Below, piece by piece: positions 1-7,966 of a DNA stretch of 64,000 nt (within the stretch, counting starts at the first letter, position 1; every line of letters begins with the position of its first letter). The position numbers and the translations under genes were made by a program. Source of the DNA: Labilithrix sp. (lineage in GTDB: Bacteria > Myxococcota_A > Polyangia > Polyangiales > Polyangiaceae). The notes beneath the pieces are model-generated. The model was given only the letters and a program-made list of their open reading frames with translations, searched no databases and was not told the origin of the DNA. The stretch lies in assembly GCA_019637195.1 (NCBI GenBank), contig JAHBWA010000005.1:1-64000 (forward strand). Reading direction: 5' to 3'.

Positions 1-3000
1 CGGCTCGGCGCGCAGCTCGAACCGGACGTCGAGGGCCGTGGCCGGCCAGAGGCGCGCGAACTCGTGGAGCCCCGCCGGATCGCGGCTCTCGAGCAGCGTC
101 GCCAGGGCCGCCGCGCGTACGAGGGGCGACGCGTCATCGAGGAGCGCCACGACGACCTTGAGCGCGGACTTCGTCGCCGCGCCCTCGAAGCGGGCGAGCG
201 ACGCGGCGAGCGCGACCCGGACGCGGACCGACGGATCGTTCCGGAGGAGGCCGCCGCGGAGGAGCGAGTCGCCGCTCCAGGTCATCGTCCCGAGCACGGC
301 GAGCCGCACCTCCTCGCTCGGGTCCTCCGCCAGCGACGCGAGCAGCGACGTATCCGGCGACGGCAGCGCGCCGAGCGCGCGGACGGCGGCGGCGCGGAGC
401 GCCGAGGAGCGAGACCGGACGAGCTCCGCGAGGAGCGGCGCCGTGGCCGGGCTCGCCATCTGCTCGAGCACGCGCACCGCGGGGACGAGCAGGTCGGGGA
501 CGTCGACCCCCATCATCCAGTCGACGAACGGCCAGGGATCGTCGCGGTGGATGTCGGCGAGCGTCGACTCCGTCAGGCGCTGCACCCGGAGCGGTCCGGC
601 CCCGAGCCGGCGCGCGAGCGCGAGCGCGACCTCGGGGTCTCTCCTCCCGGCCAGCGCCTCGAGCGCGCCGATCGCGACCTCGGCGCTGGGGTCGGAGACC
701 GCGCGCACGAGCGCCTTCCGCGCGACGGCGTCGTCACGGCGAGGCCCGAGCGCGCGGGCCGCCTGCAAGCGGACGTCCTCGGCCGGATCGGACGTCAGCG
801 CGTCGGCGAGGACGTCCGCGCGGAGGCCGCCGGCGGCGCCCCCGCCGCCCGAGATGCGCCCGAGCGCCCGGACGGCGAAGCGGCGCGCGGCGACGTCCAG
901 GCTCGTCCGCAGGAGCGACTCGTACTGCGCGACGAGCGCCGGGACGTCCGCGCGCGCCGGACCGGCTAGCGTGGGGTCGTCGAGGTGTACGGCCGTGAAG
1001 AACGTGGCGCGCACGGCCGGGTCCTGGTGCGCGAGGAACGCCATCACGCCCTCGAGCGCCCCTGGCGCCGCGATCCCGTCGAGGACGGCGGCGAGCGACG
1101 ACTCGGACCCGATGACGGCGGCGGCGACCAGGCGGGCCGCTCCGTCGGCCTCGCGCCCGAGCTCGGCGAGGCGTGGCTCGAGCGAGTCGCGCGCGACGCA
1201 GGCGAGCGAGACGAGCGCGCGGTTTCGCACGAACGCGTCGGGATCGCGCGTGCACCGCTCGAGCGTCGCGACGACGCGGGGCTCACCGGACGGCGCGCGC
1301 CCGAGCGCGTTGACGACGGCGGCGCGGACGCGCGCGTTGGGGTCCTCGGCCGCCGTGAGCAGCGCCTCGCGCGCCTCGGGGCCGGCGATCTTGGCGAGCG
1401 CGCCGGCGGCGCTCGCGCGGAGGACAGGACTCGCGTCGCGCAGGAAGCGGCCGAGCACCGGCACGCCGGAGGAGACGCCACACTTGCCGAGCGTCCACGC
1501 GACCCCCAGGCGGACGTCGAGCGACGACGCCTTCTCGAGCTCGTCGAGGCGGAGGAACAGCTGCTGGCGAGCGCCGCGCGAGAGCGAGTCGGCGATGCGG
1601 TCGCGCAGCGCCGGGGCGGCGCCGGCGAGGGCGCCGAGGAGCCCCTCGAACGCCTCGGTGCTCGCTGCGCTCCCGAGCGCGGCGACCGCCGCCATACGAA
1701 CGTCGAGCGACGCGTCGGTGAGGCGCGCGACGAGCGCCTGGACGGAGGCCTCGCCCGTCCTGTCCCCGAGCGCGGTGACCGCGCGGAGGCGCACCCCGTC
1801 GCTCGCGTCGACGCTCGCGCGGACGAGCAGCGACTCTGCGGCCCGAGCGCTCGCGGTGTCCTCTTCGAAGCGGGCGACGAGGATGACCATCTGCGTGCGG
1901 ACGATCACGCTCCCGGCGTCGTAGGCCGCCATCAGCCGATCCACGTGCTCGGCCAGCTCGCTCGGCGGGAAGCTGGTCAGCGCGTCGGCGGCGGCCTCGC
2001 GCACGGACTCCTCGGGGTCGACCAGGAGCTCGACGATCGCGCTGGCCGTGCCCGACGCCTTGAGGCGGCCGAGCGCCTCGACGAGCGCGGCGCGCACTGG
2101 CCAGGCTTCGTCGTTGAGGCGGCCGCGCAGCAGCGGCGCGACGCGCGCGACGCCGAGCTCACCGCACACGCGCGCGACGATCGCCCGGACCTCGAAGGAC
2201 TCGTGATGGACGTACGCGACGACGGAGTCGACCAACCCGACGCTGCCGAGCTCGGAGAGCGCGGCGTACGCGCGCTCGCGCGTGCCGCGCTCCGGGCTCG
2301 TGAGCCGGCCGATGACGCGATCGAGGTAGCCGACGCGCTCGAGCGCGAGCGCGGCGCGCCGGCGGACGTCGACGTTCGGGTCGCGGAGGGCCGACTCGAG
2401 GTGCGAGGTGTCCGGGGCGCGGATGGCCTCGAACGCCTCGAGCGCGCGGAGCCGCGTCGCGTAGTCGGGATCGGCGAGCGCGGCCACGAGCACGTCGATC
2501 GCCCGCTCGCCCTCGATCCGCGCGACCGCCGCCGCAGCGTGCGCGCGCACCTGCGGGGCCGGGTCCCTCAGGGTCGCCCGGATCAAGGGCTGGGTCGCGC
2601 GCGCGTCGGAGATCGCCCCGAGCGCCTCGGCGGCCGCCATGCGCAAGAGGTCGTCGCGATCGTGCAGCCGCGTCACGAGGTCCTCGGTCGCGCGCGCGTC
2701 GCCGATGCGACCGAGGATGCGCGCTGCCCAGACGCGCGCCGCCGCGCGGCTCGGGTCGGCGAGCAGCGCGAGGAGCGGCGCGACCGCGAGCGACTCGAAC
2801 GCGACGAGCGCCTCGGCGACGCTCCGCGAAGAGCCTTCGTCGAGCGCGACGAGCTCGCCGACGAGCAGCGGGATGGCCGTCGGGTCGCGCAGCTTGGCGA
2901 GCGCCGTCGTCGCCGCGCTCTTCACCGACATCGCGTCCTCGTACCGGTCGTTCATCGCCGCGACGAGCGCGGGTACGGCCGACGACGCCCCGGCGAGGCC

Positions 3001-3372
3001 GAGGAGCTCGGCCGCGTGCGCGCGCTCGCTCCACTTGCGCGCGGAGCGGAGCTTCTCGGTGTAGGGAGTCGACAGCTCGAGCTCCGCGAACAAGCGCGTG
3101 CCCAGCTCGCGCGAGGCCTCCTCCTCAGAGCGCAGGAGCTGCTCGACGGCTCGATCCAGCGTCGACGGATCGAAGCGCTCGCGGAGCGACCTCGCGATGA
3201 CGGCGGCGTCGCCCGCCGTGACGCTCGCCCGTGTCGCCTCGGCGACGCGCGCCAGCGCTGCGCGCGTCCGCCGGCGGCGGACGCTCTCGCGCGCGAGGAC
3301 GACGACCACGGGCACGATGGCGAACACCACCAGCGCCCCGGTCATCCAGGCGGCGAGGGACGTCGCGGTCAC
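1..3372 (-). CDS. HEAT-repeat membrane-anchored protein (3' end outside window)
   Basis: The minus-strand frame is open from a GTG at 3372 to the window edge, giving at least 1124 residues with no stop at the positions I checked. Near residues 6-27 there is one hydrophobic segment (ALVVFAIVPVVVVLARE), then a basic stretch, then a long run of short Ala/Leu/Arg/Glu-rich helical repeats typical of HEAT or PBS-lyase-like scaffolds. The N-terminal helix should anchor it in the inner membrane with the solenoid outside the bilayer; which side is unknown. The GTG overlaps the stop of the upstream receiver gene as GTGA, so it is the last visible gene of the glycosyltransferase-kinase-receiver operon and probably a scaffold for that pathway (inference). 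The plus-strand open frames over this stretch are Arg-rich antisense artefacts. Confidence 0.8.
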   Translation of the reverse strand, partial: MTATSLAAWMTGALVVFAIVPVVVVLARESVRRRRTRAALARVAEATRASVTAGDAAVIARSLRERFDPSTLDRAVEQLLRSEEEASRELGTRLFAELELSTPYTEKLRSARKWSERAHAAELLGLAGASSAVPALVAAMNDRYEDAMSVKSAATTALAKLRDPTAIPLLVGELVALDEGSSRSVAEALVAFESLAVAPLLALLADPSRAAARVWAARILGRIGDARATEDLVTRLHDRDDLLRMAAAEALGAISDARATQPLIRATLRDPAPQVRAHAAAAVARIEGERAIDVLVAALADPDYATRLRALEAFEAIRAPDTSHLESALRDPNVDVRRRAALALERVGYLDRVIGRLTSPERGTRERAYAALSELGSVGLVDSVVAYVHHESFEVRAIVARVCGELGVARVAPLLRGRLNDEAWPVRAALVEALGRLKASGTASAIVELLVDPEESVREAAADALTSFPPSELAEHVDRLMAAYDAGSVIVRTQMVILVARFEEDTASARAAESLLVRASVDASDGVRLRAVTALGDRTGEASVQALVARLTDASLDVRMAAVAALGSAASTEAFEGLLGALAGAAPALRDRIADSLSRGARQQLFLRLDELEKASSLDVRLGVAWTLGKCGVSSGVPVLGRFLRDASPVLRASAAGALAKIAGPEAREALLTAAEDPNARVRAAVVNALGRAPSGEPRVVATLERCTRDPDAFVRNRALVSLACVARDSLEPRLAELGREADGAARLVAAAVIGSESSLAAVLDGIAAPGALEGVMAFLAHQDPAVRATFFTAVHLDDPTLAGPARADVPALVAQYESLLRTSLDVAARRFAVRALGRISGGGGAAGGLRADVLADALTSDPAEDVRLQAARALGPRRDDAVARKALVRAVSDPSAEVAIGALEALAGRRDPEVALALARRLGAGPLRVQRLTESTLADIHRDDPWPFVDWMMGVDVPDLLVPAVRVLEQMASPATAPLLAELVRSRSSALRAAAVRALGALPSPDTSLLASLAEDPSEEVRLAVLGTMTWSGDSLLRGGLLRNDPSVRVRVALAASLARFEGAATKSALKVVVALLDDASPLVRAAALATLLESRDPAGLHEFARLWPATALDVRFELRAEP

Positions 3373-3746
3373 GGCGACTTGCCGAGCAAGGCCTCGATTT
3401 TCTGCACGAGCAGCGCAGGATCGATCGGTTTGTTGAGGAACTCGTCGGCGCCCGACTGCGAGGCCCAGAACCGGTCGGCGGCCTCGGTCTTGGCGGTGAG
3501 GATGATGACCGCGATCGCGGGATCGATCCGCTTGATGGCGCGGCAGGCCTGGTAGCCGTTCATCTCCGGCATCGTGACGTCGAGCACCACGAGATCCGGC
3601 CGGTCCCGCTCCACGACGCCGAGCGCGACCTCGCCGTTGTTCGCGATCGTCACGCGATGGCCGAGGCCCTTCAGCCGGAGCTCGAAGACCTCGAGCGCCT
3701 TGGGGTGATCATCGACGAGCAGGACGTGAGCGGCGGCGCGGGTCAT
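3369..3746 (-). CDS. Single-domain response regulator (CheY-like receiver)
   Basis: At 125 residues this is one receiver domain with no output domain. The acidic pair D12-D13 (VDD), the phospho-acceptor D56 (VVLDVTMPEMNGY), T84 and the conserved K106 (LNKP) are all present, so it should be phosphorylatable. The start codon overlaps the stop of the upstream kinase gene (ATGA), and its own stop overlaps the GTG start of the HEAT-repeat gene. It is most likely phosphorylated by that kinase and signals by protein-protein contact, plausibly to the glycosyltransferase or the HEAT scaffold (inference). The receiver assignment is very secure; the partner is not. Confidence 0.95.
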   Translation of the reverse strand: MTRAAAHVLLVDDHPKALEVFELRLKGLGHRVTIANNGEVALGVVERDRPDLVVLDVTMPEMNGYQACRAIKRIDPAIAVIILTAKTEAADRFWASQSGADEFLNKPIDPALLVQKIEALLGKSP

Positions 3747-5050
3747 TCGAAGTCTCGGAGCTCCCTCCGCCGCGGCGAGGACGGCGGGGACGAGCGGGGG
3801 CTTGCGGGGTCGTCCGGCGCTCCGTCGGCGGACGTGGGTGGGGAGACGGCGCGCGACTCGCCGCTCCGCGTGCGGAGGTTCACCGGGAAGACGAGCGCGA
3901 TCGACGCGCCGCCCCCGGGCGTCTCGTCGACGCGCACGCGGCCGTGGTGCATCTCCGCGACGTCGCGGACGATGGTGAGCCCGACGCCGGATCCGGGGGT
4001 GTCACGATCGCGCTCGAGGCGGACGCCGCGTTCGAAGACGCGCGCGCGGTGCTCCGGCGGGATCCCCGGTCCGGTGTCGACGACCACGAGCTCGACCTCT
4101 CGCCGCGCGGCGACGAGAGGAGACGCCGAGATCCGCTCGACCACGTCGACGGAGCCCCCGGCGGGGGTCAGCTTGAGCGCGTTGGCGATCAGGTTCACGA
4201 GCGCCTGCTTGATCTGCATCGCGTCACACCAGGCGCGGACCCCGATCGTCTCGGCGCGGAGCCGGATCCCCTTCGCCGCGGCGACGCCGCCGAACAGCGC
4301 GACCGTCCCGCGGGCGAGCTCGCCGACGTCGTGCTCGCGGCGCACGTCGACGCGCGGCACGAGCGACCGCGGGGGCTCGCTCGTCGCCGGCACCACCCGG
4401 CGCAGCGCCGCGACGTAGCGGTCGAGCAAGGCCGCGGCGTCGTGCGACGCCTCGACGATGTTGAGGACGTGGCGACGCTGCTCGTCGGTGATCGGCCCGG
4501 CGAACCCGTCGCGCATGTTGCTCGCGTAGCCGAGGATCACGCCGAAGAGGACGCGCGCGTCGTGCGAGAGCGAGGCCCCCTCGCCCTGGATGTCGGCGAG
4601 CATCCGCTCGAGCTCGCCGAGCTCGGCGCTCTCGGAGCGCGCCCGCCGCGCGGCGTCGGCGTTCGCGCGGATCTGCTCGGCCACGCGGGAGAAGGCCGTC
4701 ATGAAGACCTCCCGCCGCGCGCTCGCGAGCACGAGCATTCCGGGACCGAGCGGGGCGAGCTCCGCGGCCGTCGCCGCCGCGTCGACGACGTGGACGCGGG
4801 GGACGCCGCGGGTGCGCGGGTCTCGGTCGAGCGCCGACGCGATCGGGTGGAGCCGCCGCGGCGCTCCCCCCACCAGGAAGACGACGGCGTCGACGGCGCC
4901 GCGCTTGCTGAGCGCGCTCGCTTCGGTCCAGACGTCGGCGCTCGCGCCCGTCGCGACGACGGCGGCGAGCACGTGCTCGTACACCCCGGGGGGCGCTTCG
5001 CCGACGATGCCGACCGTGAAGGGTGCGTCGTTCACGCGCTCGGCTGTCAT
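3743..5050 (-). CDS. Soluble sensor histidine kinase
   Basis: The protein has 435 residues with no membrane segment. Residues 10-115 form an alpha/beta domain of pseudo-receiver appearance without an obvious phospho-acceptor; it could be a sensor. A helical linker leads to a HisKA-type dimerisation helix with LSHDARVLFG (H163). The HATPase domain has the N box (NLIANALKL, N286/N290), the G1 box (DTGPGI, D325) and the G2 box (GSGVGLTI, 353-360). The C-terminal 40 residues are low-complexity. I chose the ATG at 5050 because it overlaps the glycosyltransferase stop (ATGA); the open frame upstream only reads antisense-like sequence within that gene. Overlaps on both sides imply translational coupling with the glycosyltransferase and the receiver. 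Confidence 0.92.
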   Translation of the reverse strand: MTAERVNDAPFTVGIVGEAPPGVYEHVLAAVVATGASADVWTEASALSKRGAVDAVVFLVGGAPRRLHPIASALDRDPRTRGVPRVHVVDAAATAAELAPLGPGMLVLASARREVFMTAFSRVAEQIRANADAARRARSESAELGELERMLADIQGEGASLSHDARVLFGVILGYASNMRDGFAGPITDEQRRHVLNIVEASHDAAALLDRYVAALRRVVPATSEPPRSLVPRVDVRREHDVGELARGTVALFGGVAAAKGIRLRAETIGVRAWCDAMQIKQALVNLIANALKLTPAGGSVDVVERISASPLVAARREVELVVVDTGPGIPPEHRARVFERGVRLERDRDTPGSGVGLTIVRDVAEMHHGRVRVDETPGGGASIALVFPVNLRTRSGESRAVSPPTSADGAPDDPASPRSSPPSSPRRRELRDFE

Positions 5051-6555
5051 GTGGGCCTCGGGGCGAAGCCCTTGCGCGCGAACTTGTCCCACCCCTGCTT
5101 GCCCTTCATGAAGTCCCACAGCCCTTTGAGCTGCCAGGCGACGAGGTACTGCCGATAGCCGAAGTTCGAGACGAAGCCGGCGAAGAGCAAGACGACGACG
5201 TCGCGCAGCCGTGAGTAGCGGAAGAGCGAGAGCCCAGGGCCGCTCGGCCCCGCCTCCGAGTAGACGCAGAGGAGCACCGAGAGCGCGCTCAGGCAGAGGT
5301 GAATCGCCGCGGCGAGCGCGAGGAAGGTCAAGAGCGACTGGACCGACAGGACGCCGAGCGCCAGCGTGACGAGGAGCACGACGTAGCCGAAGCACTCGAT
5401 GACCGGGGCCAGCGCCTCGAACATGAGCTGGTACGGCAGCGAGAAGAGCCCGATCTGCCGGAACCGCGGGTTGAAGACCATCGCGCGGTGGTAGCTGAGC
5501 ACCTCGAGCAGCCCTCGATACCAGCGCGAGCGCTGCTTGCCGATGTCCTTGTAGTTCTCGGGCGCCTCGGTCCAGGCGGTGGGGAACGGGAGGATCTCGA
5601 TCTTGCCCGGGAGGCCCTTGTCGAGGAGGTAGCGGTGAAGCCGGACGACGATCTCCATGTCTTCGCAGACCGTGTGGACGCCCGCACCGCAATACTCGAT
5701 GCCGACCTTCGCCTGCATCGTCTTCGTCAGAAAACCGCCGATCGCCACGACCATGTCGCGGCGCATCAGCGCGAAGACGCCCGACAGGACGAGCAGCGAC
5801 CGGAGGGCCGCGAAGGCGACGCGGCCCTGCGCGAACGAGCGCATGTACTCGACGATCTGGAAGCGGGCGATCCAGGCCTTCGGGAGGCGCATCTCGACCA
5901 CGCGACCGTCCTCGACGACCGACCCGTTCGAGATCCCGACCTGGACGCCCACCGCCACGATCCCTTCGCGATCGTCGACGATCGGCCGAGCGGCGAGGAG
6001 GAGCGCGTCCGGCGTGAGGAGGCTGTCGGCGTCCATGCTCGTGACGAACTCGCCTTGCGAGACGTTGATCGCCGCGTTGAGGGCGTCGGCCTTGCCGCCG
6101 TTCTCCTTGTCGATCAAGACGAGCCGCCGGAGCCCGGGCGGCAGCGGACCGCGGACCTCGTAGAAGCCGCGGATGGCGGCGCAGGCGAGCTGCGGGTCGT
6201 AGTCGAGCTCGGTCCGCACGAAGTGGAACTGCCGGAGGAGCACGTCGACGGTCTTGTCCTTCGAGCCGTCGTTGCAGATCACGATCTCGAAGCTCGGGTA
6301 CTGGAGGCGGAGGAGGGAGTTGATGCTCTCGCAGATCGTGACCTCCTCGTTGTACGCCGGGACGAGGAGCGTCACCTGCGGGAGGAAGCGATCGCGGACG
6401 CGACCGAGCGCGGGTCGGACGTCCTCCACGGCGAGGTCCCGGCGGATCGCGCGCAGGCTCAGGAAGACGAAGCCGAGGTTCACGACGAAGAAGACGACGA
6501 TGTACGCGACGACGCAGGCATCGAGGATCGTAAGCAACGGAGCGACGATGAACAT
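5047..6555 (-). CDS. Processive family 2 glycosyltransferase (BcsA/PgaC-like)
   Basis: This 502-residue inner-membrane enzyme has one or two N-terminal membrane helices (about 5-35), a cytoplasmic GT-A domain and several C-terminal helices (about 375-460). It carries the family motifs: PAYNEE near the nucleotide site, DAD (SMDADS) for metal and UDP-sugar binding, CED as the catalytic base motif, and QRSRWYRG, the Q(Q/R)xRW signature of processive synthases such as poly-N-acetylglucosamine, cellulose or hyaluronan synthase. It should polymerise and export a beta-linked polysaccharide; the sugar cannot be read from sequence. It is first in a tightly coupled operon with a kinase, a receiver and a HEAT-repeat protein, which suggests post-translational control of polymer synthesis. 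A good sigma-70-like promoter lies just upstream. Confidence 0.93.
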   Translation of the reverse strand: MFIVAPLLTILDACVVAYIVVFFVVNLGFVFLSLRAIRRDLAVEDVRPALGRVRDRFLPQVTLLVPAYNEEVTICESINSLLRLQYPSFEIVICNDGSKDKTVDVLLRQFHFVRTELDYDPQLACAAIRGFYEVRGPLPPGLRRLVLIDKENGGKADALNAAINVSQGEFVTSMDADSLLTPDALLLAARPIVDDREGIVAVGVQVGISNGSVVEDGRVVEMRLPKAWIARFQIVEYMRSFAQGRVAFAALRSLLVLSGVFALMRRDMVVAIGGFLTKTMQAKVGIEYCGAGVHTVCEDMEIVVRLHRYLLDKGLPGKIEILPFPTAWTEAPENYKDIGKQRSRWYRGLLEVLSYHRAMVFNPRFRQIGLFSLPYQLMFEALAPVIECFGYVVLLVTLALGVLSVQSLLTFLALAAAIHLCLSALSVLLCVYSEAGPSGPGLSLFRYSRLRDVVVLLFAGFVSNFGYRQYLVAWQLKGLWDFMKGKQGWDKFARKGFAPRPT

Positions 6556-6580
6556 TGAAGTGCCGCCCCCAACTCGCCAG

Positions 6581-6608
6581 CTTATACGGGCGCGCGCGAG
6601 GCGACCAA
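6581..6608 (-). promoter_or_regulatory. Candidate promoter of the glycosyltransferase operon
   Basis: On the minus strand a -35-like TTGGTC (6608-6603) is followed after 16 bases by a -10-like TATAAG (6586-6581). The -10 lies 25 bases upstream of the glycosyltransferase ATG at 6555. The TATAAG stands out as AT-rich in a very GC-rich surrounding. The spacing and both hexamers fit a housekeeping-sigma promoter; this is a sequence match only. Confidence 0.55.
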
Positions 6609-6650
6609 CTCCCGCCCAGCCCTTAATTCCAGCGCGAGCACGCCGTTCGA

Positions 6651-7067
6651 GTGGGTGTGGAAGTCGCCGACACCGCCAAAACGAGCGCGGACGCGAAAGC
6701 TGACTATCACGATAAGGACACTTGCTCGTCCGCGGCCCGCTTCGAGCGCCTCGTTCGGGTCCTCGAAGACGCCGCCGAGGCCTTCCGCGCGGGCAGCACG
6801 CGCGAGCGCGAGCAGGCCTTCTCCGACGGGCTCGCCGCGGTGACGGACCTCTACCGAGCGCTCGACGGCGGGCGCTCCGACGTGACGGCCACGCACCTCG
6901 ACCGTGTCTATGACGCGACGCTCCGCGCGCTGAGCGACGCCTACGCCGGCGACCTCGCCCCGCTCACCGCGGCGACGGCGATGGCGCGCTGCATCCGCTC
7001 CGTGCTCGCGCCGGCGGCGGCCAAGAGCCCCGCCCTCGCCGACGACGTGGAGCGTCGCGCCGCCTGA
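6651..7067 (+). CDS. Small helical protein resembling flagellin chaperone FliS
   Basis: The protein has 138 residues and starts at a GTG; an in-frame TAA at 6624 limits any upstream extension. After about 25 variable residues it looks all-helical, and the pattern resembles FliS: a helix with LVRVLEDAAEAFRAG, then a helix ending LYRALDGG, then an LDRVYDATLRALSDAY segment like the FliS L..LYdyl..rL..A region, then a last helix. FliS holds unpolymerised flagellin in the cytoplasm. No flagellin, cap or other flagellar gene is visible, so a FliS fold with another client is just as possible. It is transcribed divergently from the glycosyltransferase operon. Coding is well supported; the family is tentative. 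Confidence 0.6.
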   Translation: MGVEVADTAKTSADAKADYHDKDTCSSAARFERLVRVLEDAAEAFRAGSTREREQAFSDGLAAVTDLYRALDGGRSDVTATHLDRVYDATLRALSDAYAGDLAPLTAATAMARCIRSVLAPAAAKSPALADDVERRAA

Positions 7068-7109
7068 CTCGGAGCGAGCCCGTACGGCTCCGCGCGCCCA
7101 CGGCGGAGC

Positions 7110-7889
7110 TCAGAGGTCGAACCAGACGCCGAGGCCAGCCGAGATCCCGAGGTGGAAGATCGACAGCGCGTCGGAGCGCTCCTGCCGGTCCGCCCCCTGG
7201 ACGAACGCCGTCTCGTGGGAGCCCGTCAGCGGGAGGTTCGCCACCGGCCCGGCGTGCAGCAGCACGTGGGGCAGCGGCGTCCACACGAGCTGCGGGTCGA
7301 GGTCGAGCGCGAAGATCGTGTCGGTCTCCGTCGCGGCCGACGTCACGCCGACGTTGTTCGTCTGCTCGCGCTCCCTGTGCACCGAGTAGAAGGCGAGGCC
7401 GGCGCGCGGCCAGAACGCGAGCTGGTCGGAGAGGCGCAGCACGTAGCCGACGCGCGGGGCGAACCCGAGGATCGTCGCCCCGGGCCGGACGTTCTCGCGC
7501 GTGGTCGCCTGACCGCCGCTCGGCCGGCGCTCCTCGGTGCGCGTGCCGTCGACGCCGAGCGCGACGACGAAGGCGCCTCCGAGCGTCAGGTGCGGGAACA
7601 CGAAGTAGTCCGCGGCGACGCGGGGGACCGTGTGGATCGCCCCGAGGCTCGGCTCGCGCCCGACGAAGAACGCGAGCGAGGCGCCGCTCTCGGTCACCTT
7701 CGTGGTCGTGTCCCCCTGCACGGAGGTGATCGACTGCGTCGTGTACCCGACGACCGGGACGAGGCGGTCCGCGGCGACGACGAGCTGCCCGCGCTCACCG
7801 AAGCGGCCGTCGCTCTCCGCCCGCGCGCTCCACGCGGCGAGGAGCAGCGTGGTCAGCGCCATCGCGCCCGGAGCCGTCCGACGGATCAT
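7110..7889 (-). CDS. Predicted outer-membrane beta-barrel protein
   Basis: With the ATG at 7889 the protein has 259 residues and a clear Sec signal peptide (MIRRTAPG..LTTLLLAAWSARAES, cleavage near residue 25). The mature part alternates short hydrophobic and polar strands (LVVAADRLVPVVGY, YFVFPHLTLGGAFVVAL, LGFAPRVGYVLRLS, LHLGISAGLGVWFDL-like end) and finishes with a C-terminal Leu after Asp, as in barrel proteins. No family is recognised. An ATG 15 bases upstream would add five residues before the signal peptide. It sits downstream of, and on the same strand as, the dimethylformamidase-like lipoprotein, about 80 bases away, and could share its transcript. Confidence 0.8.
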   Translation of the reverse strand: MIRRTAPGAMALTTLLLAAWSARAESDGRFGERGQLVVAADRLVPVVGYTTQSITSVQGDTTTKVTESGASLAFFVGREPSLGAIHTVPRVAADYFVFPHLTLGGAFVVALGVDGTRTEERRPSGGQATTRENVRPGATILGFAPRVGYVLRLSDQLAFWPRAGLAFYSVHREREQTNNVGVTSAATETDTIFALDLDPQLVWTPLPHVLLHAGPVANLPLTGSHETAFVQGADRQERSDALSIFHLGISAGLGVWFDL

Positions 7890-7966
7890 GGAAGGGGGCC
7901 CCACGTTACGTCCGTTCGACCGCGCGCCTCAACCCCGATGTGCCGCCAGGAGGCCGCGGGCGCCGC

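Noticed and set aside
38-3555. Long plus-strand open frames (628 and 856 codons) over the HEAT-repeat region
   Set aside because: Translations are Arg/Ala/Glu- or Ser/Arg-rich without domains. The minus frame has a proper start, a membrane helix and helical repeats in an operon, so these are GC-skew antisense shadows.
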